A DNA stretch of 64,000 bases from Aphelenchoides besseyi. Lineage: Eukaryota > Nematoda > Chromadorea > Rhabditida > Aphelenchoididae. Where the stretch lies: the NCBI GenBank assembly GCA_024699855.1, contig JAMPIQ010000001.1, positions 16,864,001 through 16,928,000 of the forward strand, given 5' to 3'. Position numbers and translations under genes: made by a program. The notes under the pieces are model-generated. The model was not told the origin of the DNA. It searched no databases and saw only the letters and a list, made by a program, of their open reading frames with translations. Positions 40,244 to 54,441 of the stretch are shown piece by piece. How positions within the stretch are numbered: the stretch's first letter is position 1; each line of letters begins with the position of its first letter.

Positions 40244-43200
40244 ATGATTTTGATTGACCGATACTTTAAGCCTTCTAATTCTTCTCTGTTGCAGGTTCCA
40301 AAACATTTCCAATTTGGAAGCGTCGAGTTGCCGACCAACAGCAATTGCACCAGCAACTCGACATACTCGATCGAAACCCACCAGTCGTCGGCAACCATTT
40401 TCCCGTCGTCGAGCACAACCAATCCGACGATTTCAATCGCGCCGTTCACGACCCTCAACAGCGTTATTGCACCGGCCGCACCGATCCTGCAAACTCCAAC
40501 AGTCAACACCACCGCGAGTGCAAACACCACAGAAACCGGTGGTGCAATGAGCACCAGTGGCGGTGGAGCAACGATGATTTGTCCAACAGATTTGCATGCT
40601 GCCTACTTGGCCTCACTCTCATCGAATCCCGATTTCGCCGCCTTTTTGGCTCAACAGCAATTGGCGAACGGTGGTCATCTGCCGTTGGGCGCCTCGACTT
40701 CGACATCGCCGCAAACGGCTGTCGGTTCGATTCAACAACAACCGCAAATGTCCGCTGCTGCTGCGATGGCCATGAAGGCCGCTGGTGCACAAGTGAACAC
40801 TCAATCAGCACCAGCATCACAGAAACCGAGCTTCAATTTGGGGTGAGTTATTTTCTTCGTTCTTTGACTGAACGTTCTCGCGTGTCTGTCCTCAAAACTT
40901 GACACCTCCGTTCAAGTGCTTGACGAAAATTTGTCGCAATTTTTCCCGGAAGCCAAAAACAATTCCTTGCGTGCAATCTCTCTCCTCCTTTCTCCAAAGT
41001 ACCTACTTGTAAAATCCACTTGTTTTTGAATTTTCGAGTGCGTTTGCGTGAAATCGATTTTGAATTCGAGTGCCGCCTCTTTTCCCACTAATCCGTCTTT
41101 TCAAACAACAACCAAGTGGTTTTGTCGAGTGTTCGTAGTCAATGAGCTTCGCAAGAAATTCGCCTCTAAATGGAATGACGAGTTTTTGTATTGAGTGGAA
41201 AAAAACTGAAAATCAAACAAAAAGCTCGCGAACTCGATTCCAAAGTTCACATCCTACCGTAGATGGATGTTTTCGAGTCAAAGGTTGTTGGCAATTTTTC
41301 GAATTCCAATCCCTAAGACCTCCAGTTTCAATTAGCCGCTTCGGCGCGATGGAAATCCGATTGGATGAACTACCGTAGCGTACACAATGTTGTTGGTCTC
41401 GACTTGGCATTTCAATTTCGAATCTGATTTGTAGTCGAAAAGCGGATTATTGCCATCAAATTCTCGCGTTGATGACTAGAATCCGCGGCATTTTCAATCA
41501 GTCGACTTAATTCGTTGTGCATTTATGAGAAAGATCCGATTAGTGAGGTTGCGAAATTCCGATGCTTTTGAATCAAATTCGTTTGGAGGCTTGAACATGA
41601 TGTTTGGTTTGATGTTCCGGCAACTGCACGATTGGCCGGTGAAGTTTTCGTGGGAAGTTTTCGGATGTGGAGCGTGGGATCAGACGATCTCCAGACGCTG
41701 AACTTTGGCAATTTGATTTGTTGCCGAAGGAATTAAAAGGCTTTCCATTATCTTTGTTTCCGCTGATACGATCGAAAGGCGTCGAAGAGTGTCGCGCGTT
41801 TTAATCGAACTAAAACGCAAAAGTTGATGCGAAACCGATAAGATCGGAATCTTGAAAGGTGACGCTTTTTAGTTCTTTTTGTTGTCGAGATTACAGTTCA
41901 AGGGCTCTACAATGTGCTTTTAACTGATGAGTTTGAGAGTTATCTCTGGAGAACGACCTCTTTCTTTGTTGAAGGCCTATCGCCGCCATTGATCTTCGAA
42001 GCGAACAAAACGACCTTTTTGACTTTTCAAAAACTTTTAAATTTGTGGATTTTCGTTTGTTTTCCAACCGAGTTATCTCAACGCTTGAATCCGAAATCTC
42101 CATAATCGGATCTTTTTCACTGAAGCAGAAATTCGCATTAAGTTAACTTAGTGGATTTGCATATCAGCTTCCTTGATGTCGCTACTCGTACTCGTTTGTT
42201 TATCTCTTTCATCTCGTCAGTTGCTTCTTAAGACTTTGTTTACTTGCAATAGAATGTGTTCGAGTGATTCACCATAAACATTCATGTCGTCGTTATAAAC
42301 ACACTTCCAATTGTTTTTTGGTCCACGATCATCTGATATTCGCGTTGAGATTGGCTTTCGAAACCGATTGCTTTTCGAGTTGTAAACGTCGAAAGTTAGT
42401 CACATGTTTTCGTATTTATTTTGCGGGGTTAACGAAATGTAATTGTCAAAATCCAATTCACTGTAATTTGCACTTTCTGTCGAAAATCGTCTAGTTGTTT
42501 GTGTCCGACTTGTACTATTCGCATCTGCTGATTAGTCAAGTGGACGTAATCAGGTTGACTTCATTCCAGTCGAGAGCTTAACATTTCGGTAATCTCTTTC
42601 TAATCTCATTGTTCCCAATGCGGTTATTTGTTCTTTCAATTAGCGAGCGGTTATGTTTCGAAGTGGTGAGAACTCTTTTGGCGTTTTCGTTTCAACTCTC
42701 GAATAGCCACACCCCAATTTGGACCACGCCTTTTAATTTGCGTTTGAAATATGTGTCCATTTGTGACACGAAAAGTTTCCATTCGCTTAATCTTCGTACT
42801 TTTTCCCCTCAAGTCCGGATAATCCGATAGGACGGCTAATCCGCGACCGGCACGCCAAATTTACGTCTATTTCGCTATTACTGTTTGCCCTTAGGACACT
42901 CATGTGTTTGTATTCGCGTTGACTAATGAGCAACACGGAAACCGAGTGAAGGGTTTTGCACGCAAATCGTTGGGAGGGGATTTTTGTACGAAATCCGTCG
43001 ACGAGGAGTTCAATAACCGTCGGGACGATTACCCGCCCAGCTCTCGCTAATCTCTCTCGATTACCGTCAAAAGCGAATATTTTTAGGCGGATATCGAGAG
43101 TACGAAAATGAGCGGATAATCGTGGCTTGAAAAGCCGACGATCTTCGTCTCTATTTCGGTCGCCCCCAAATTAACGGTTGCAATCGGCGAATGGAGACTG

Positions 43201-46200
43201 TTGAAGCAGCTGTAGGGTTTAATTTTGGGGCGGCTTTCTGTTGACGCTGTTTGCTCGTAACATTCGTTCGATCAGTTAACTTATTTTGAAAACGGTCCGT
43301 GGCTTTTCGATCCGAACTTTTCTGTTAGGACAGCTGAGTACTGACTAATTGTTTTTACCTTTTTTTAGGTCTTTCAACGGACCGGACATGATGAAATTGT
43401 ATGCTCAGAATCCACAAGCTGCAGCTGCTGGTCTGAAAATGCCCATTGGCATGACACCGCAGTTCATGATTCCGCAGCTCGAAGCTGCGGCCGGAAAGAA
43501 GACGCCGATTGCTGCAGCCAAAGATGCCCAACAACCACGAGCATCACCCACCACGTCGACAAGTGCCGCTACAGCTTCGAATCCGCCGTCTTCGCAGCAA
43601 CTGAATGGTGATGCGGCCGCTCAACTTCACTTCCAACAACAACAAGCAGCCGTAGCTCAATCAAACGCTCTCAAACGCTCGTTGCCGAACAGTATGATGC
43701 AGAATTACGTGAGTTTTTGATATCATTCGATTCTTGCAATATGAATTAACTATTGAGATCTGAACTTGAAATCCTGAAAAAACATGTTTTTCACACTTTC
43801 GCTTCAAGACTTTTGATCTTTGCAGTGCAGGCCCAAAGAGTTGGCGAAATTGGCAGCTGAAAATGTCGAAAAGCCAAATTGCTATATCTTATGAATTCGC
43901 AATTCGATTGTCAAACTGCTAATTTCGGGTGGGAGAAATCGAGCCCTTTAGTTGAGGTCACTAATTGCGTTTAACCACAACTCGTGTGTGGACACAGATT
44001 TCGCTTGAGGTGACTTCTCGAAATAGCGCGCCTACAGAGACCCTTAAACTTCTGTACAAAATCCTATCGCAAATTAGGAGGTCGCTCATGCAAGATAAGC
44101 TTGGAACTTGCACCTGCTCGTGCGACAAAAACTTGTCGACCTTAGCATCGGCAGTTGTACGTGAAGAAACGAAAAGATTTGGCGGTCCTAAGTGTCGGTG
44201 CCAACTTGTTTTTCTGTCACTACGAATTCTTAATTCTTTGATTGAAGTTATTGAGCTTGTGGCAAAGATCAATGTCTTTCAATTTGATTTACATTCATCT
44301 TTTGGTAATCAAATTATTTTGCTTGGACTTTTGGAACTGTTCACTAACTTGTTTCTTTTCAGCAGGAACAGCTTATGGCAACAATGAACGGTCCATCGCC
44401 TGCCAAACGTCACTCGATCTCAGCACTTCCCGGCGCTTTGCCTCCCGGATTGGCGAACGGTCATGTTCCGTTGAGTTTGGGCGGTCCATCGTTGATGCTA
44501 ACGAATCCGGCAGCCGCCGCCGCATTGAATCCGCAGTTCGCTTTGATGGCCGCACAATTGAACGGTGGAATTGGTGGTGCGATGCCGAAACTTCAGGTTC
44601 CGACCACCGCACATCCAACGAATGCACAACCGTCGGGTGTTCTGAGCATTGCAACGGTACCGCCTTCCTACGTTCATACGACACCAGTGAGTCGAAATGG
44701 TTCAGCGAGTGCGGACAACGCGAACGGATCAACCGCGCAGCCGACAGTTTCACAACCGGTTGTTACGATGCCAAATGGAGTTCAAATGCCGATCTTAAAT
44801 CTACCCGGTAATTTCTTCAAACTCAACGCTTTTAATTGTCTTTGAGTTGTTTTTCAGATGGCACACCGTTTAGTCCACAACAATTCTTCTTGCTTCAACA
44901 AGCTCAACTCCAAGCCGCCGCCCAGCAGCATATCCAGAAGGCCGCTCAACAACAAATTCTCAGCGGTCAGACCCTTCAATCTCCGAATGTTCAACAAACA
45001 AATCAAACCGCTCCACCGGATCCGAACAATCCGAATCTGATGAATCGACAAGCGCACATACTTGCTAACGCACATCATCGACATTTGCCACTAAATCCCC
45101 AAATGCAAATGGCTCAAAACCAAATGGTTCAGCAACAAGTGAGTTTGTTGAACTCTTTCTATCTTGAACAAACTTTAACATCTACAACTTCTTACAAGCA
45201 CTCATTTTCACTGATTTATTTTGTTCATTTCAGCAACAAGCCCAACAACAAGCTCAAGCTGCCCATCAGCAACGATTGAATGGGCAACAGGCAGCCGCTC
45301 AGGCTTCACAAACAATGCCACCACCCAACGCAATGCTTAACTCTTATCAAATCATGCAATTGTTCGGACAACAACAACAACTCCCTGCTGTTGCTGCATC
45401 AGCTGCATCGAATTCAATTACAAGTCTTCCGACTGTTTCTGCAACGAATAGCAACACGTTACAAAACGGACCGTTAGTACCGCCGATGATGATGTACAAT
45501 TCATTGACTCAGCAACAAGCAATGCTTCAAGCTCAACAACAGTTACAAATGCAAGCAGCCGCTCAGCAACACCAACAAGTGAGAAAAACAATCGAAGCGT
45601 AATGTTTTCTTATGATTTTTAGGCGTCTGCATTGGCCGAACAACGCCGTAGAGCATCGAATGCTGGCCTTCAGAACACACCGTTAAATCCGTCTGGAGCT
45701 TCGCAAATGTCAATGATGGCGCCATTCTTTGCGGCTAATGGACCCTCACAACTACCGTTGGGTTCACAGCTTGCTGCTTTGACTGCCGCGTCCATTCAAG
45801 CAACTCAACCGCAACCTTCGTTTGTTCAACATCCCACTCCAATTTCATTGACAACAATAGGACAACAACCACGAGCTTCACCTCTATCAAATTCGACAGC
45901 CGCTGCGGCAATAGGAAGTCCGACTACTCGCCAACCAGTGACTACGACTGCTGTTCCAACGTCGACGAGCGGAACACCGTCACAACCATCGAGTTTGCCC
46001 GCGGGTTGGACTGTAAGTCGTTTATTCAATCAAATTCAATTCATTTCCTTTCTTTCTAGAATCTCATCGCCAATTTGAATTCACAACAAAAAGAGGAATT
46101 GGCGAAACTTTTCCAAAACGCCACATCACAGAGTTCAGCGACCACAAGTTCGATTCCGGCTTCAAGCTCGGACTCCACTGCTCCGGTAATTGATCCTATT

Positions 46201-46407
46201 GTTACGACCGTCGAATCGACTTCGACTGTCAGTCCGGTACGCCAATCGCCGATTACAACGATTACGATTCAGTCGCCGGTTGCGGTCACCGTTTCCACAC
46301 CCTCATCCTCAAATGTTCCGGTTGTTGTGACGTCGAGCGAAGAGACGATTCCATCCGAACCGCAACCTCAAGTTGTTGAAGACGAAGAAAACCCGGTTGT
46401 TGATTAG
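40244..46407 (+). CDS. Gln/Ala/Ser-rich protein, probable transcriptional co-regulator, 5' end uncertain
   Basis: Seven exons join in phase: one ending 40842 (from about 40295, or from ATG 40244), then 43369-43708, 44363-44807, 44858-45138, 45234-45578, 45623-46012 and 46060-46407. The product, about 900 residues, is almost wholly low-complexity: Ala-rich, Gln-rich (QQQAQQQAQAAHQQ), Pro/Ser/Thr-rich. Exceptions are short conserved-looking pieces such as DLHAAYLASLSSNPDFAAFL, SPAKRHSISALPG and NLIANLNSQQKEELAKLFQN near the end. No folded domain is recognised; a DNA-binding or other domain may lie in upstream exons inside the preceding gene-poor stretch. A perfect acceptor (CTGTTGCAG) ends at 40294, which favours a spliced 5' part. 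Intron 1 is 2.5 kb, long for this window. It converges on unc-5. Confidence 0.7.
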
Positions 46408-47677
46408 AATTTCGAATTTTTGTTTCCAATCACATTCACGTGTAAAACCCATCTATTCGTTCTAGTCGTTTCCCCATTTCGCTCTCATGTTCTTTGCCAT
46501 CAAACATTCTCGATTGTCGCTGTAAACAGGTAATTGATTTTGTCTAATGCGCTACTTGTATTTGGGCATTTCGTTTTCCCATTGCATTTGTAAGCTAATC
46601 CATTGACTTAACATAATGAAGCGGCATATGAGGTGAATGTTTTAGCTGGATAATAGTTTTTACGACTATTTAGCATATCTCTTTTGTAATGCTGATTCCC
46701 ACATATTCAATTTTCTGTTTTCGTTCAATTTATGCGGCAAATTGAATGGAAACTCGGGAGCAGGAAAAGAATGTTTTTGGGTCCAATTCTGAACGGCCAG
46801 TTTTCAGGCCTCTCTCATCCACTCTTCTTCCCCACCCACCGACTTCAATTGATCTCGAAACATAACATTCTCAAGTTAAAACAAAACCAATGTTTCTTTG
46901 TTTGTTGTCTTCTTATCGTTTTTGTTGATCCTTTCGAAACCAAATTACCCTTCCAAATTCTATCTCTTCTTATCGTTTATACTTTTCGTTGTCTTGTACA
47001 TAATCGGCTCCCACTGATTTGTGTACTTTGGTATCCTTTTCTCTCCCGACTATGCAATCGCTTTGTGATCATCAGTTCGAGTGAATTCGGTCATAACTCT
47101 TTTGCATTTTTATGTTTCGTATTTATTTATTCGTACCACAATGTGTGTAACTCAATCGTCAGTAACGTTGTTCAACCGACAATCCTTCCACGTTTTCCAA
47201 CTTCGTTGATCAAATCCGTGTGCCACACGCTTTAGCCCCGTTAACACAACTCGTTTTGATCCCCCTAAAGTTTATAATAATTGAGTTTTGACTATAAACT
47301 GAACCTTAAAACTATCGGCTTTTTGTTGGCACAAACGAAACCTATGGACTGAGATCCGAGCTCACTGTTGAAATTGAAAGTTAAGTCACTAACTACCCGC
47401 CTATCAAATAGAAGGCGTTAAGAAAATTCATCATCAACGAATTCAGCACAGAGCCAACCAGAGTAATCGAATCGTAGCGAGGAATCCGATTAATCGAAAG
47501 TTTTTGCAACGTTTTTTATTCAAATGCAATCAGCAAAAGACACACAGGGATATGGCCAAAGGAACAGAAAAGACGAGAGCGAAATGAAGACCAGCGATAA
47601 ATGGATTGTAAAGCTTTTTGGCAGAGTAGAAATCTTGATTGTATATACCCGCTTGTTTATGAAGCTAATTTTGAAAA
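46408..47677. other. Convergent 3' interval
   Basis: Holds the 3' UTR of the Gln-rich gene and, on the minus strand, that of unc-5, with AATAAA (plus-strand tttatt at 47515-47520). One long plus frame (46732-47235) is Phe/Leu-rich without splice context and is not supported. Confidence 0.5.
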
Positions 47678-50600
47678 CTAATGAATGAAATTGTTCGATT
47701 GAGCTAGGGACTGCTCCACAACTGCCACGGCATCGTGTCGTCCCATGATTCGCAAGGTTTGCAGTAGGTCCAGAATTGCTCGTTCTGATCCAATAGTCGT
47801 CGATTCCCAAAGATCCAAAATCAACGACGACGGCGAGCAACCGGGTCGTAATCCGAAGTACTGAAATCAAAAGTTAAACCCTCTCGACAACAACTTAAAA
47901 ACGGACCTGAAGATAACGATCGAACCCCAGTTTTCGAGCCAAACCACGCCAATCATTTTGCGAATCGGTCGGACGATCCAATAAAATAGAGAGATGGTTT
48001 TTGACATCGGGACTCAAATGGAAATCCAACGAAACCAAACGATCAGACCCCGCATCCGACAGACATTTGTCCAACGAATTCTGACGATTCGGATTGCAGC
48101 TTAACAACAAGGTTTGACGCTCCACTATACTTCCTTTTTGATAAACATTCAGGCGTGCATTAACAATCGAGTCACGAGATCCACGAATTCCAAGACTCAA
48201 ATTGCAATGCAAACCGTTTTGAGCGACCCACAAATGACGTGGTTCGGGAATTTCCTTAAGGTTATCACTATTTGATGTCTCAATAGAAAGCAAACTTACG
48301 ACATAGCGAGTTCCCATACATGGGCTCATATAACCGTCGTCTGTTGATTGAATTCCGTCGTCTTCTTCCAAACTCAAACACAAAGTCCCATTGCGATTCA
48401 TCAAGAACTCTTTGCAGTCACTAATCAACTGGCCACCCAATTCTTCGTCTTCTTCTTGTTTTCGAACATTTTCAATTGCCATTGTAGTGTCCGGAACAAC
48501 ATAAACTCGAACGTTCAGCAATGAGCAATCGGCAGAAATCGGCAATGAAGCGTAAGCTCTCAATTGAACTCGTTTGAAGTTGTCAGTTTTTCCTTTTCGA
48601 CGTCCGGCCAAAAGAAATCGTCCGAACTGATCGGTCAGAATGTGGAAACGTGTACGTTCGACCTGAACAAATGCTGGAACATTGATCGTCTCTTCGCCCA
48701 ACTGAACAGCCGCCGTCCAACCGGCACCATAATCGGCATACAAAACAAACTGCCAGTTTTCTTTCGGAAAAGTCGACGCAAAATGTTCAATTGTAATCGC
48801 CACCGGACGTCTCAACGCACAATCGACACCTTCGCTTTCGCATTTCCCGAATTCAACGGCACTACTTAGCCACGTTTCATCAGGATGAAGTTTTGGTCGA
48901 TCCTAAACAAACCTGTTGTTTCGTTTATTTGTTTTGTTTTACCTGAAGATCATCGGAAACCGCTAAGAAGACCATTGTACTTCGTTCGAATGTTTTGGCT
49001 GATAACGAAACAGCGGCACCACATCGTCGCAATTCGATACGCGAAAATTCTTCGTCGACTTGAGCTGCAACGATCGTAGCTGATTGATCGTGGGTGTCAC
49101 TTGGACTTTGGACGTTTTCGTCTTCGGTTGTTGTGAAGAAGTTTGCTGAAGTATAGTGCGGTTCGGGAATGCATTCGTAGAGAGTTGCGTAGTCCTCGTA
49201 CGGTGTACAGAAACCGTTTGGACGTTTGATTGGCGTTAGTCCGCTTCCACTACCTCCATTTGACGAAGTACCAGATGAGGAGTAATGATCGGCCGAATTG
49301 CCAATCAACGCCGCTCGTGATCCTGGCAAGAATTGAGTTTAAATTCAACTTTTCCTTCACTTACCACTGGTTGTTGTTCGATGTCGATTGGAATAGTTAC
49401 TCGCGTAGCTTTTCGTTGATTTCAATGTATAGGAGTTGGCAAAAAGGGCGTGCATGTGATTGACACCGTTGGGTAGTGAAACATACGGTGCAACTACTGG
49501 TGGTACTGGCGGTGCTCCCAACATACCGACATCGTGACTGCCGGCCATCAAAGTAGCTTTCTGTTGTTGAAGTAGAACCGTTCGAACGTCGCTGTTGGCA
49601 TTCAATTGAGCTCCGCCGTAATACAATCGATCGTGTTTGTTCGATTTGCGTCGTCGACGACAGAACAGAGCGGCAATCAGAAGAGTGATGATGACGAGCA
49701 GAAATGCGAAACAAAACAACGATGCCAAAACGTAAGTTTGACCACCGTGAAGAAGATCGTTTGATCCGCCGATTTTGTTCTGTTGATTCACGAGAGCAGG
49801 CAACGGAGTTGGTCGAAGTGCTTCGGGTAAACAATGTGCGGGAACAGCCGTGAATTGACCATCAGTTGCCGTCGAACAATTCGCACTGTCCGTGTCTCGT
49901 CCCTGACAGAAACGTCCGCCATTGGCGGGTGCTGGAGCAGCACAATGTCGAGTTCGAAGTCGCTGGCACGCGGTGTTGCATTCACTGAACGTTGACCATT
50001 GTGACCAAACGCCTGAAATTTTAAAAGTCGATCTTGTATCTTCTATGTTTTTTTACCATCGATGTGACAATCATGTGAGCATGGTCGATATTCATCTTCG
50101 GTTCCTGTACATTGAGCGCCGCCATTCAACGGCGGTGGATTGTTGCAAGCACGAGTGCGACGTTGCTGCGGCAGAACACGACTGATGGCCAACTCATCAC
50201 CGGCATTCATTTGCAGTTGACCGTCCAGTTGATTGCAGTCGACGGCACAATCGCCGTGCCATTGGCCCCAAGGTGACCATGCGCCATCAACTACAAAACT
50301 TCGAGGTTTAGTTTCGTTGATTTGGCGTCTGTCAAGTTTATCGAAGCAAAGACTTTGATTCGAGAGAACATCGCTCTTTGACCTGCTTGCACAACTTTGC
50401 GATAAACCGCAAAAGAGAGTTGACGAACAGACTTGATTTGGCCTTTTTGTCACCATTTGCGTATCGGCACTCAACACAAAAAAACTGCGGTGGTTTTGGC
50501 GGCGCCAAAAGACGTTCATGTTTACACTCCGCGTTGGCAACCAACTCGGTTGTTAGTGTTGCACAACGCTCTCGATGTCGGTGCATTTCGACTTTCAAAG

Positions 50601-53600
50601 AATTTGCATAATTTGCCATATGCCCCTTCAAATTCAATCACATGACCCGTGGGTTTCGAATTTCGGTCGATTAACGCGATCTGACACATTTCACTTCGGG
50701 GTTGTGTGCAGGTGTTCGAAGGCGGATGTTTGGCGGCTGAATCAAAACCAGTGGACTCTCATGATTTCCTCCACGCTCGATTCACACCAATTAGTAATGA
50801 GGCAGCAGCGGAGTCCTTCGATTTCATGGACCACAAATCGGAGGGCGCCAAGTGGATTCGCGGTTTTTGTGTTCGTGCCGACGGCTTTCGAATTGAAAGG
50901 ACAATTTTTTTGGGGTGCTCATTCCTCCAATTAACCATAAACACTCGATGTTTCCTCCCCACCGAATGAGCGTATGGTTTCTGTTCAAACAAAATCAACT
51001 GACCGCTCCAAAAAACTTCAAAACCCAACGCCGATGGATCAACCGTTGCAATTCGATCGTCCACTTTCCGTTGGCTTAACTTCGGATCGTACGGTCACTT
51101 CTAATCCCTCTTTCAAAAGTAACGGAATCGGGCTTTTGAGTTCGTACAACCCATAAAATTAATTTGAAATCCCCGTTTCCATCGAAAAGTTTGCTGCTGC
51201 CAAAAGAGTTAAGTCCCGACCTCGTTATCACGAGTCGCAATCTCCGTTAGCAATTGAAAAACCGAAATGTCATTCAAAAACCCATGTTTCCGACCCCGAG
51301 GACTGCGGAAATTGGCGGATGCCAACGGAACGCGAAAGTACGAAAAAAAGAAGTCGATAACTTACCGTAGACAATCAACTCGGCCGGTTCGGTTAGGCGA
51401 CGATTCGCCAAATTTCGAGCTTCACACGTGTAGTTGGCCGAATCGGAGAGACGTGCGGCCGACAGTATCAAACTTCCATCGTTGGCCAAAATCAAATTGG
51501 AATCCACGTTCGAACTGATTTCTTTGCCATTGCGAAGCCAATAGACCTAAAGATTTCGGATGGTTGCTTTTGGATTCCTCGTTTCGACTCTTCACCTCAA
51601 CTTTCGGATCACCATCAGGTGGAACGCAGGGCAACTGAACGGTTCGACCTTCGGCAACACGATCGGAAATCGGTGTCTGATAGAAATGTTTTCGGATGTC
51701 TGAAACAAGCTCTGCATAACGTTTGCTGCCTATTCCCTTTTTTCGATCTGTGTTTAAGCTTTTTGCCTTATAAGTTCATTTGTGGTTGAAATTCGTAACA
51801 AAGTCCATGGGCCGGATATCTCAAGTACCGCGCGCGCTTAGGCCTCGCGAAATCGCGTTTGGAAATCGTGACCAAACGACCGCAAAATCTAAATTGCATC
51901 ACATTGGTCAACTCCAACGCGGCCCGGAAGCCGCTCAAGTACCTTCGTGCCGTTGAACTTTCGCTCATTAGCGGCAATGGATTTGCGCAACATTTGTAGA
52001 AACGAACTTATTTGTTGTGTTTTGGTTTGGGATGCCATTAAATAGCTTAGTTAGCGTCGTCAAGACGACTAATCAGCTTGAAGAGTGTGGAATCAAAGAG
52101 CACAAATTGAAAGTTTCGTTGATGAGTTTGAAGTGTTTTGATTGTTGTTGTTCTTGAAATGAATTGTTTCGTCAAAAAACTCTGTTGAGCGGCAGATTAA
52201 GAGGTCGAAGAAGCCACGAACGGAAATCGAATGGAAATGAGAAGTGGAAGGACGAGTTGCATGTGAAAACTCCGCTTTCGAATTTTACAGCCCGCGAATC
52301 GCTGATTGATGTCCACACAATGTTGCGCTCCATAGTGTGCGGTTCATGTTCGCGCAGCGGTTGTTTACCCTGCGGCAAAAGCTCAAAAGCGTGCGAGAAC
52401 GACTTCTGATGCCGCAGCTTTACGATTTTCCCACCCGTTTCGGCCGCCAAAAGGCTCGTGGATAACTCGAAGGGATGTTCGCGCGAGGAGCAACAAATGG
52501 CGATTCGTATGTTCGCGCGAGTAGTTTGCTCTTCGTGTTCCGATGGCTTCAATTCGGCGGAACACAAGCGTGTACGGTAAACTTGCTTCTCTTGCGCAAT
52601 CTTCTTTCTTAGTTGATTTGAATTTGGAGAAATAAAACAGTCAACTCGGGACTCATTGTTTTTGGATGGTCATCAAAAGCGGACACATCGCCGCGGAGAC
52701 AAAACGTCGATACGATCTGCGCAGTGAAGTAAAAACAAACGACCCATTGGGGTTGAGTATTAGTCATGTTAAGGAACGAAAGAGCAATGTACCACAATCT
52801 TTCCCAGGAGACGATGCGACCATTTTTGACGTCCACAAATTGCGAGTAAAACTCTCGGGCTTCCGGTTGTCCACGAAGATGGACAGTCGCAGATTTTCAT
52901 AAGAGATTTCACAACATCAAAACTTTCGATCTCTGCAGGTACCCCACCCTCCCAATTTGACTAATTCGCTTCGACGCCTCTCGATGAACTGAACGCAATT
53001 GCGCAATCGACCGGCTTCGTGCTGAGCAGCCAAAGAAGCGTGTAAACATCGGAGCGGACTTTGCAATTAGTCGGACGTTTCCGGGCATTTGGTGGCGATT
53101 CATCAACTTAAAATGAACCGCAAAGACTCGCTCATTGGTCGACTTAATATGGAAAAACTGCTCATTTGAAAAAGCGAGTTGATTGACCTCAGAAACTGCG
53201 ACTAATCAACTTTGTTCGACGGCCAATTAAACCGGAAAAGATGTTTTGAACGAGCGCGAGGGTACCCGCAGCGGATTACATTGGCGCGACTAATTTCTTT
53301 CTCCTCGTTCTTGGCACACAATGCTATTCAGTTTCGTTGGAGAGGTCGGATTTTGTTTTTCCAAGTGTAACCCAAGAACGGAAACGGCAGATGAATTCAA
53401 AACACTCAATTAGAGCCTTAGGGCCTCCTCCGATGGGGCTAATTCTCGATGTTGATTGAGCGGCGTGGTCGATCAAGTGGCCGTTAAGAAGCACGTGACG
53501 GAAGCCAACGGTCATTTTGAGGCGACTGCTCGTTTGTTTATGCGATTATCCGTTTAAAGCAATACAGAGAGACCCCTCGGACGGTACGCTTATTGTTGTG

Positions 53601-54441
53601 TGGACACTTGAAATTTTAATCCAAAAAAGCGATTAGTCAAAGTTTTTTGCGATCTCGAGAGAAATTGCGCTAAACCCTTCCGCTCTTAACCCAACGGTCA
53701 ATTTTTCACGCTTTGCATCGTCCATTCCATCTCGCGCACACATGACAAATTTGCGTGGAGATCAGATAACAAGACGACGGAGAACATGTCCAAAAGGTCG
53801 CAACTTTCGCATTAAACAAAATGGACAGCGCCAAGGAAATAAATCAAAAGATCGTTCCAACTGATCGCTACGCTCTCGATTGGCTGCTGATCGTCTTCGT
53901 CGTAAATCGCGTCGATTGACCTCTGAACCCGCTCTTTTGCGAAAGTGAGATGGCAAGAAGTCAAAGTGATTGCGGTAATCGAAAAACTCACATGCCAATC
54001 GAACGTTCGCTTCTTCGGAGCGTACACCCTCGTTCTCCGGATTTGTGGACGCAAAGCATTGGCACGTGAACTCCCCAACGTCGGCCAGATCCGCTTCCAC
54101 GTCCTGTCGATTGATCTCCACTGTTGCCATATGGAAAGGACGTCCGGTGGGTTCGTCGACGCCCGTACGAATTTCATGTCGATCATCAGTGAGCTGAAAT
54201 GAAAAATTGAGACCAACTCCACGGGGATTTGAGACTTGTTAGCTCGCAAATTGGAAGCCAAAAAATGGACATTCACTTCTCAGATTAACAACGAATAAAC
54301 AAATCCAACCACTTACCCATCTCGAGTTGCATTTGAATCGAACACGATTCGCATTCAACGCTCGGCACGACAAAATTGCCGGTCTGGAACGAACGATGTA
54401 GGAGGAACGCGGATGGTCAACAATTGAAATTTCGTTCATCA
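47678..54441 (-). CDS. unc-5: Netrin receptor UNC-5, N-terminus missing
   Basis: Ten exons (54441-54317, 54193-53992, 51699-51596, 51546-51366, 50290-50057, 50012-49365, 49322-48943, 48902-48300, 48254-47907, 47860-47678) close in frame to about 1,002 codons. In order: Ig1 (SSYIVRSRPAILSCRALNAN, VRFKCNSRW), Ig2 (ANYTCEARNLANRRL), two thrombospondin type 1 repeats (WSPWGQW; WSQWSTFSECN), one membrane helix (about YVLASLFCFAFLLVIITLLI) with a basic stop-transfer, a ZU5 domain, the UPA region (FHILTDQFGRFLLAG) and a C-terminal death domain (DWRGLARKLGFDRYLQYFGL). UNC-5 mediates repulsion of axons and migrating cells from netrin. A 45-base intron at 48299-48255 is inferred because it restores the UPA alignment. 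The signal peptide exon lies upstream. Confidence 0.95.

Noticed and set aside
24825..43360. Apparent cluster of TAATCC/GGATTA (Otx-type homeodomain) sites
   Set aside because: I counted about a dozen in 18.5 kb, which is what this base composition predicts by chance.
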